From Chloroflexota bacterium (GTDB lineage Bacteria > Chloroflexota > Anaerolineae > J102), in assembly GCA_013152695.1 (NCBI GenBank), contig JAADFV010000172.1, forward strand, positions 1 to 5,721: a stretch of DNA of 5,721 nucleotides. Reading direction: 5' to 3'. The notes under the pieces are model-generated. The model was not told the DNA's origin. It saw nothing but the letters and a program-made list of their open reading frames with translations, and did no database searches. This document shows, in pieces, positions 5,425 through 5,721 of the stretch (positions within the stretch are counted from its first letter, which is position 1; each line of letters begins with the position of its first letter). The translations under genes and the position numbers were made by a program.

Positions 5425-5721
5425 TCAGCACATCACCATGCCGCCATCTACTTCAATGGCCTGGCCGGTGAGATAACGCGCATCTTCGGAAGCAAGAAAG
5501 GCAACGACGCCAGCGATTTCCCAGGGTTCGGCCATACGCTGCATGGGGCTTTCCTGGGCGCGCTGTTCCAGCCACTCTTCGGCGGTGAGGCCAACGCTGG
5601 GCCCGACGATAGAGGCTACTTTTTCCACCATCGGCGTGCGGGTATTGCCGGGACAGACGGCGTTGGCGGTGGCTCCGTAGGGCGCCAGTTCCATAGCCAC
5701 CGAGCGGGTAAGGCCGATGAC
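5425..5721 (-). CDS. Short-chain dehydrogenase/reductase (SDR), C-terminal fragment
   Basis: Only the last 98 residues are in the window; the frame is open to the right edge, so the gene continues outside. The visible part starts VIGLTRSVAMELAPYG, the helix just after the catalytic YxxxK, whose lysine should lie about three residues beyond the edge. It continues with NAVCPGNTRTPM, the PG motif and substrate loop region, then EPWEIAGVVAFLASEDARYL and TGQAIEVDGGMVMC, the classical SDR C-terminal block. The NAD(P)-binding GxxxGxG motif is outside the window. The C-terminus resembles acetoin/diacetyl reductase, polyol dehydrogenase and FabG-like members, so the substrate cannot be assigned. An internal GTG at 5700 is not the real start, since conserved SDR sequence runs upstream of it. 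It is on the same strand as the isomerase and could share a sugar or keto-acid pathway with it. Confidence 0.9.
   Translation of the reverse strand, partial: VIGLTRSVAMELAPYGATANAVCPGNTRTPMVEKVASIVGPSVGLTAEEWLEQRAQESPMQRMAEPWEIAGVVAFLASEDARYLTGQAIEVDGGMVMC

Overview
The window looks like chromosomal DNA of a bacterium of moderate GC content, with tightly packed genes. No rRNA, tRNA, transposase or CRISPR array is visible. Taxonomy cannot be fixed from one window. The gene mix (a MsrP that is both a Tat substrate and an apparent lipoprotein, an AbrB/PIN pair, and a sensor with solute-binding, PAS and GAF domains) is compatible with Chloroflexota or a similar environmental lineage. That assignment is a low-confidence guess.

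Layout: (1) Positions 1-1827, minus strand, hold the N-terminal 609 codons of a large membrane sensor: an extracytoplasmic amino-acid-type solute-binding domain, a membrane helix, PAS and GAF. Its output domain lies beyond the left edge. (2) Positions 1828-2070 are a divergent intergenic region with candidate promoters for both directions. (3) Positions 2071-3665, plus strand, are a two-gene operon encoding the MsrPQ system: the molybdopterin-containing extracytoplasmic methionine sulfoxide reductase MsrP and its heme-containing membrane electron donor MsrQ. (4) Positions 3662-4459, minus strand, encode a TIM-barrel isomerase related to hydroxypyruvate isomerase, whose stop codon overlaps that of msrQ. 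(5) Positions 4460-4726 hold a perfect-consensus sigma-70 promoter (TTGACA, 17 bp, TATAAT), a direct repeat laid over it, and a long leader rich in inverted repeats. (6) Positions 4727-5418, plus strand, are an AbrB-type antitoxin and a PIN-domain toxin overlapping by ATGA, a VapBC-type module. (7) Positions 5425-5721, minus strand, are the C-terminal part of a short-chain dehydrogenase/reductase cut by the right edge.

How the genes may work together: MsrQ takes electrons from the membrane and passes them to MsrP, which repairs oxidised methionine outside the cytoplasm. The divergent sensor is placed where it could control msrPQ, but nothing in the sequence proves this. The isomerase and dehydrogenase are both minus-strand carbon-metabolism genes and may once have been adjacent, with the toxin-antitoxin module now between them on the opposite strand. 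I see no clearly new system. The most distinctive points are the lipoprotein form of MsrP, the regulatory region at 4490-4540, and the structured leader before the antitoxin.
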